NCBI RefSeq assembly: GCF_013131805.1
Contig: NZ_JABJRC010000001.1
Span: 1,662,589 to 1,726,588, forward strand
Origin: Kribbella sandramycini
GTDB lineage: Bacteria > Actinomycetota > Actinomycetes > Propionibacteriales > Kribbellaceae
Length of the DNA stretch: 64,000 nucleotides
Reading direction: 5' to 3'
Part shown: positions 60,924 to 64,000 of the stretch, in pieces
Layout: every line of letters starts with the position of its first letter
How positions within the stretch are numbered: position 1 is the first letter of the stretch
Notes under the pieces: model-generated
What the model saw: the letters and a program-made list of their open reading frames with translations, nothing else
Told to the model about the DNA's origin: nothing
The model's database searches: none
Position numbers and translations under genes: made by a program

Positions 60924-61532
60924 TCAGGTCAGCGCGGGGGCCAGGTACGGCGTCACGTTCCGCAGCGCCCTGGTGACGTATTCGTCCTTCTCGCCGACCG
61001 GCGCGACGTAGTGCATCGCGGCGGTCGCGGCGTCCAGCCCGTGCAGCCTGGCGATCGCCCAGGTCGCGAGGTACGTCGACGCCAGGCAGCCGCCCGCGGT
61101 CGCAAGGTTGCCGCGGGCAAAGAACGGCTGGTCGACCACGTCGACGCCGGCGGCCACGACCCACGGCTTGCTGATCAGATCGGTACAGGCCGGAACGCCG
61201 TCGAGCAGGCCCAGCTTGGCCAGCACCAGCGCGCCCGAGCATTGCGCGCCGATCAACTGCCGCTCGGGATCGAGCGCCCCGAGCGTCGCCATGATCGCCG
61301 GGTCCTCGACCACCTCCCGGGTCCTGCTCCCGCTGCCGACCAGGACGGCGTCCGCCGCGCGGGCCTCCTCGAGGCCGATCGTCGCGTCGATCACGACGCC
61401 GTTCATCGATCGCACCCGCGGCGCCGGGCCGGCGATCGACACCTGCCAGCCCTTGACCCGGTTGAGGATGCCGAGGGCGATCAGCGAGTCGAGTTCGTTG
61501 TAACCGTCGAAGGTCAGGATCGCTAGCTGCAT
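60924..61532 (-). CDS. DJ-1/PfpI-family protein
   Basis: 202 residues with the nucleophile Cys98 in IGAQCSGALVLAKLG, the elbow of the DJ-1/ThiJ family, and DGYNELDSLIALGIL at the N-terminus. Family members include isonitrile hydratases, glyoxalases and chaperones. Divergent from a MocR regulator across 63 bases with direct repeats, so probably part of that regulator's circuit. Confidence 0.87.
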   Translation of the reverse strand: MQLAILTFDGYNELDSLIALGILNRVKGWQVSIAGPAPRVRSMNGVVIDATIGLEEARAADAVLVGSGSRTREVVEDPAIMATLGALDPERQLIGAQCSGALVLAKLGLLDGVPACTDLISKPWVVAAGVDVVDQPFFARGNLATAGGCLASTYLATWAIARLHGLDAATAAMHYVAPVGEKDEYVTRALRNVTPYLAPALT

Positions 61533-61553
61533 ACCGGTGACCGTAGAGCGGTC

Positions 61554-61578
61554 GATCCAGGACGATCCAGGAATTGTC
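61554..61578. promoter_or_regulatory. MocR operator candidate
   Basis: GATCCAGGA occurs twice in tandem (61554-61562 and 61564-61572), and the second copy forms AGGA-ATTG-TCCT symmetry with the next bases. MocR regulators typically bind direct repeats in the divergent region like this. Confidence 0.55.
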
Positions 61579-61595
61579 CTGCATACACTGGGCCG

Positions 61596-62930
61596 GTGCG
61601 GACGCCGAAGTACAAGCCGCTGGTCGACGCGCTCGCGGCGCAGCTGCGGGCCGGGCGCTGGCCGGCCGGGACGCGGCTGCCCACGCACCGGCAGCTCGCC
61701 GCCGCGGAGGGGATCGCGATCGTCACGGCGTCCCGCGTGTACGCCGAACTGGCGGCGATGGGCCTGGTCAGCCGGGAGCAGGGCCGGGGCACGTTCGTCC
61801 GGGATCTCGCGGTCGCGAGCGCGGAGTTCGACCAGGGCTCGGTCGCGGTGGACGCGATCGACCTGAGCTTCAACTCGCCGTCGGTACCGGGCCAGGCAGA
61901 GCTGCTGCGGCAGGCTCTGCGCGAGGTTGCGGCTTCGGGCGATCTGGACGCGTTGCTGCGGTACCAACCGCACCGGGGGCGGTCGCAGGACCGGGAGGCC
62001 GTGGCGCGGCACCTGCGCGGCCAGGGAGTACAGGTCGGGCGGGAGCGGGTGCTGATCGTGAACGGCGCCCAGCAAGGGCTGTCGGTGGCCGCGATGGCGT
62101 TGTTCCAGGCCGGCGACGTGATTGCGGTCGACGCGATCACCTACCCGGGCTTCGTCGTCCTCGCCCGCACACTCGGGCTGGAGCTCGCGCCCATCCCGTT
62201 GACAGCGACCGGGCCTGATCTCGACGCACTTGAGCAGTTGTGCCGGCGGCGTCCGGTGCGGGCCGTCTATGTGATGCCCACACTGCACAATCCGCTCGGC
62301 TGGGTGCTCGACCGGGCGCAGCGGGATCGGCTGGTCGCGCTGGCGCGGCTCCACGAGCTGCTGATCATCGAGGACGCGTCGTACGCCTACCTCGTCGAGG
62401 ATGCACCGCCACCGCTGGCGATGCTGGCGCCGGAGCGCACCGTCTACGTGTCGGGGCTGTCGAAGAGTGTCGCGACCGGGCTGCGGATCGGCTACCTCGT
62501 TGCGCCTGAGGAGCTGGTCGGTCCGTTCGAGCGGGTCATCCGGGCTACGACGTGGCAGACACCTGGGCTGACCGCGGCCATTGCCTGCCGGTGGCTCACG
62601 GACGGCACTGTCGAGCGCCTGGAGGTGCAGAAACGGGCAGATGCGCGGGAGCGGGTCGCTGTCACCGTGGAGGCGCTTCGTGACCTGCCGTCGGTCGGCC
62701 ACGCGACGTCGTACTTCCGGTGGCTGCCCTTACCGCAGGACGCGCGTCCGGACCGGGTGGTTGCCGATCTGGCCCGTCGACGCATCGCAGTCTCCACAGC
62801 GACGCCGTTCGCGGCCACTCCGGTGGTTCCACAGGCGCTGCGGCTCGCTCTGGGCTCGGTATCACTCACAGACCTACGCAGTGCCGTGCAGGCGGTCCGA
62901 GAGACCGTCATCCACGATGCTGCCCACTGA
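61596..62930 (+). CDS. MocR-type regulator (GntR HTH fused to aminotransferase)
   Basis: 444 residues. Winged helix at 5-70 (LPTHRQLAAAEGIAIVTASR), then a fold-type I aminotransferase-like domain: TLHNPLG, EDASYAYL and the PLP-binding Lys290 in SGLSKSVATGLRIGYL. MocR proteins sense PLP or amino compounds. GTG start, probably leaderless or with a short leader after TACACT. Divergent from the DJ-1 gene and followed 12 bases later by a formyltransferase gene. Confidence 0.92.
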   Translation: MRTPKYKPLVDALAAQLRAGRWPAGTRLPTHRQLAAAEGIAIVTASRVYAELAAMGLVSREQGRGTFVRDLAVASAEFDQGSVAVDAIDLSFNSPSVPGQAELLRQALREVAASGDLDALLRYQPHRGRSQDREAVARHLRGQGVQVGRERVLIVNGAQQGLSVAAMALFQAGDVIAVDAITYPGFVVLARTLGLELAPIPLTATGPDLDALEQLCRRRPVRAVYVMPTLHNPLGWVLDRAQRDRLVALARLHELLIIEDASYAYLVEDAPPPLAMLAPERTVYVSGLSKSVATGLRIGYLVAPEELVGPFERVIRATTWQTPGLTAAIACRWLTDGTVERLEVQKRADARERVAVTVEALRDLPSVGHATSYFRWLPLPQDARPDRVVADLARRRIAVSTATPFAATPVVPQALRLALGSVSLTDLRSAVQAVRETVIHDAAH

Positions 62931-62942
62931 TTGGAGGAGTAC

Positions 62943-63782
62943 GTGCGGATCATCGCAATGAGCTCATATGTGCCTAGCTACCGGATCATCGGGGACTGGG
63001 CCGCGCGCAACGGGCATGAGGTCGTGCTGGTCGTGACGACGCCACCGCAGCCCGGCCGCTACGGCACGGGCGGCACACCGTTCGTCGAAGCGCTGGCGGA
63101 TGAGGTGAGCGTGCTGACGACCGGAAAGCTCCGGACCACGGCCGCAGCGACGGTCGAAGCACTCCAACCCGACCTGGTGGTCTCTGCGGCGTTTCCGCGC
63201 TTGCTGCCGGCCGAGGTGCTGCGAATCCCGACGTACGGCGCGTTGAACCTGCACCCGTCGCGGCTACCGGAGGGGCGCGGGCCCAACCCGGCACGGGTGA
63301 TTTATGAGGGCTCCGACACTGTTGATGTGACAGTGCACCGGACGGACGCCGAGTTCGACACCGGGGCGGTGATGTCGCGTCGGCAGGCGCCTCTGCCGAC
63401 CGAGCTCAGTGCGGCGACGCTGTTCCAGAGCTGGGTCGACTTGCTCTCCGACGCACTCGACGAGGCCGGAGCGAAGGTGTTCGCGGGCGAGCCCGGGCTG
63501 ATTCAGCCGGACGACGGCGCGTCGTACGCCGGAGTCTTCACCGCGGCCGAGGCCGAGCTCGACCTGACGGAGCCGACGGCAACGATCGTCCGCAAGGTAG
63601 CTGCGCTGAACCTGATCGCTCCGCGGGCGACGGCGACCGTCCAGGGCGAGCAGGTACTCGTCAGCGGCGCCACGGCGCTGGCTCTGCCGGGCACTGCGGC
63701 TCCGGGCACGGTGCTGGCCAAACATCCGGACGGCTGGGACGTCCGGACCGGCGACGGCGCGGTGCGGATCACCCGCGGCTGA
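62943..63782 (+). CDS. Methionyl-tRNA formyltransferase-like protein
   Basis: 279 residues from GTG 62943 with GGAGGAG upstream. Formyltransferase N-terminal domain with the catalytic Asn102/His104 (LNLHPSRLPEGRGPNPAR) and Asp139 (DAEFDTG), then a C-terminal Fmt-like domain. Short for a true Fmt (usually about 310), and paired with a MocR, so it may formylate an amino sugar or other amine in a special pathway rather than initiator tRNA. Folate as the formyl donor is inferred. Confidence 0.85.
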   Translation: MRIIAMSSYVPSYRIIGDWAARNGHEVVLVVTTPPQPGRYGTGGTPFVEALADEVSVLTTGKLRTTAAATVEALQPDLVVSAAFPRLLPAEVLRIPTYGALNLHPSRLPEGRGPNPARVIYEGSDTVDVTVHRTDAEFDTGAVMSRRQAPLPTELSAATLFQSWVDLLSDALDEAGAKVFAGEPGLIQPDDGASYAGVFTAAEAELDLTEPTATIVRKVAALNLIAPRATATVQGEQVLVSGATALALPGTAAPGTVLAKHPDGWDVRTGDGAVRITRG

Positions 63783-63883
63783 ATCTTTTTTCGCGGAGCA
63801 CCTATCCGGGTTCCGGAGGGCGCCGAAGTGCTTGGTGTGAGCGACCCCCGCTCACGGACTTCTCCCTCAGGAAAGAGATCGTC

Positions 63884-64000
63884 ATGTCCAAGAAGTTCGT
63901 TCGCGCCGGCCTCGCCGCGTCTGCCGTGGTCCTCGTCCTCGCGACGGCGGCCTGTGGCGGTGGCGACAGCAACTCCAGCGACACCCCCGCGTCCCAGCCG
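63884..64000 (+). CDS. Lipoprotein, 3' end beyond window
   Basis: First 39 residues only: basic N-terminus, hydrophobic helix and lipobox ATAAC followed by GGGDSNSSD, so a secreted lipoprotein. GAAAGAG lies upstream. Function cannot be judged from this part; many actinomycete proteins with this start are ABC binding proteins or fasciclin-type proteins. Confidence 0.75.
   Translation, partial: MSKKFVRAGLAASAVVLVLATAACGGGDSNSSDTPASQP

Overview
The window is high-GC actinomycete chromosome: dense ORFs, many 1- or 4-bp gene overlaps, GTG starts, and large numbers of GntR, TetR, MarR, ArsR and MocR regulators. Gene content (complete inositol catabolic cluster, an actinobacterial-type Tad locus, secreted GH16/GH27/GH43 glycosidases, NAD-type 180-kDa glutamate dehydrogenase) fits a soil saprophyte of the Nocardioidaceae/Kribbellaceae kind. 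The genus is an inference; no rRNA or tRNA gene was recognised. No CRISPR array, insertion sequence or prophage was seen.

Layout. 1-978: 3' end of an MFS exporter. 975-5530 (minus): Tad pilus/secretion operon tadA-tadB-tadC-pilin-tadE-tadE-tadG. 5731-7671: GntR regulator divergent from a Gfo/Idh/MocA oxidoreductase. 7668-9731: secreted GH43 enzyme with an inserted sandwich domain. 9814-23915 (minus): twelve-gene inositol catabolism and uptake cluster (iolG, iolE-like, iolC, aldolase, iolB, iolD, iolE, sugar ABC transporter, second iolG, mmsA/iolA), read divergently from a second GntR regulator (24042-24779) that is a paralogue of the first. 24819-29678: NAD-glutamate dehydrogenase. 29810-32861 (minus): five-gene redox operon (small membrane protein, ApbE flavin transferase, heme membrane protein, NuoF-like flavoprotein, ferredoxin). 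32958-34509: MarR and an NmrA-type reductase around a doubled operator. 34514-43071: a Tat-exported TIM-barrel protein, decayed cupin/AraC genes, ArsR+SRPBCC, arylamine N-acetyltransferase, three TetR regulators with reductases, and a secreted GH16. 43186-52915: acyl-CoA ligase, TetR, alpha/beta hydrolase, amidase and a peptide-type ABC transporter. 52899-58275: a strong inverted-repeat structure, a small secreted protein, an AraC remnant and two tandem secreted proteins that look like subtilases without their protease domain. 58327-64000: secreted GH27 alpha-galactosidase, DJ-1/PfpI protein, MocR regulator, formyltransferase and the start of a lipoprotein.

How it works together. The inositol cluster encodes every step from inositol to acetyl-CoA: uptake by a CUT2 ABC transporter, oxidation (IolG), dehydration (IolE), ring opening (IolD), isomerisation (IolB), phosphorylation (IolC), aldol cleavage (the fused aldolase) and semialdehyde oxidation (MmsA). 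The amidase, hydrolase and peptide transporter genes look like an import-and-hydrolyse unit for an amide or peptide, tied to the local TetR by a repeated 25-bp promoter element. The redox operon looks like an electron path from NADH through flavin and Fe-S centres to a membrane heme protein and an extracytoplasmic flavin.

Most unusual features: the inositol-pathway aldolase carries a roughly 325-residue repetitive disordered N-terminus; the heme membrane gene in the redox operon appears frameshifted by one base; the NuoF-like protein lacks one cluster cysteine; the twin subtilase-like proteins have no catalytic domain; and a 91-nt double-hairpin-in-a-stem structure lies between convergent genes at 52.9 kb.
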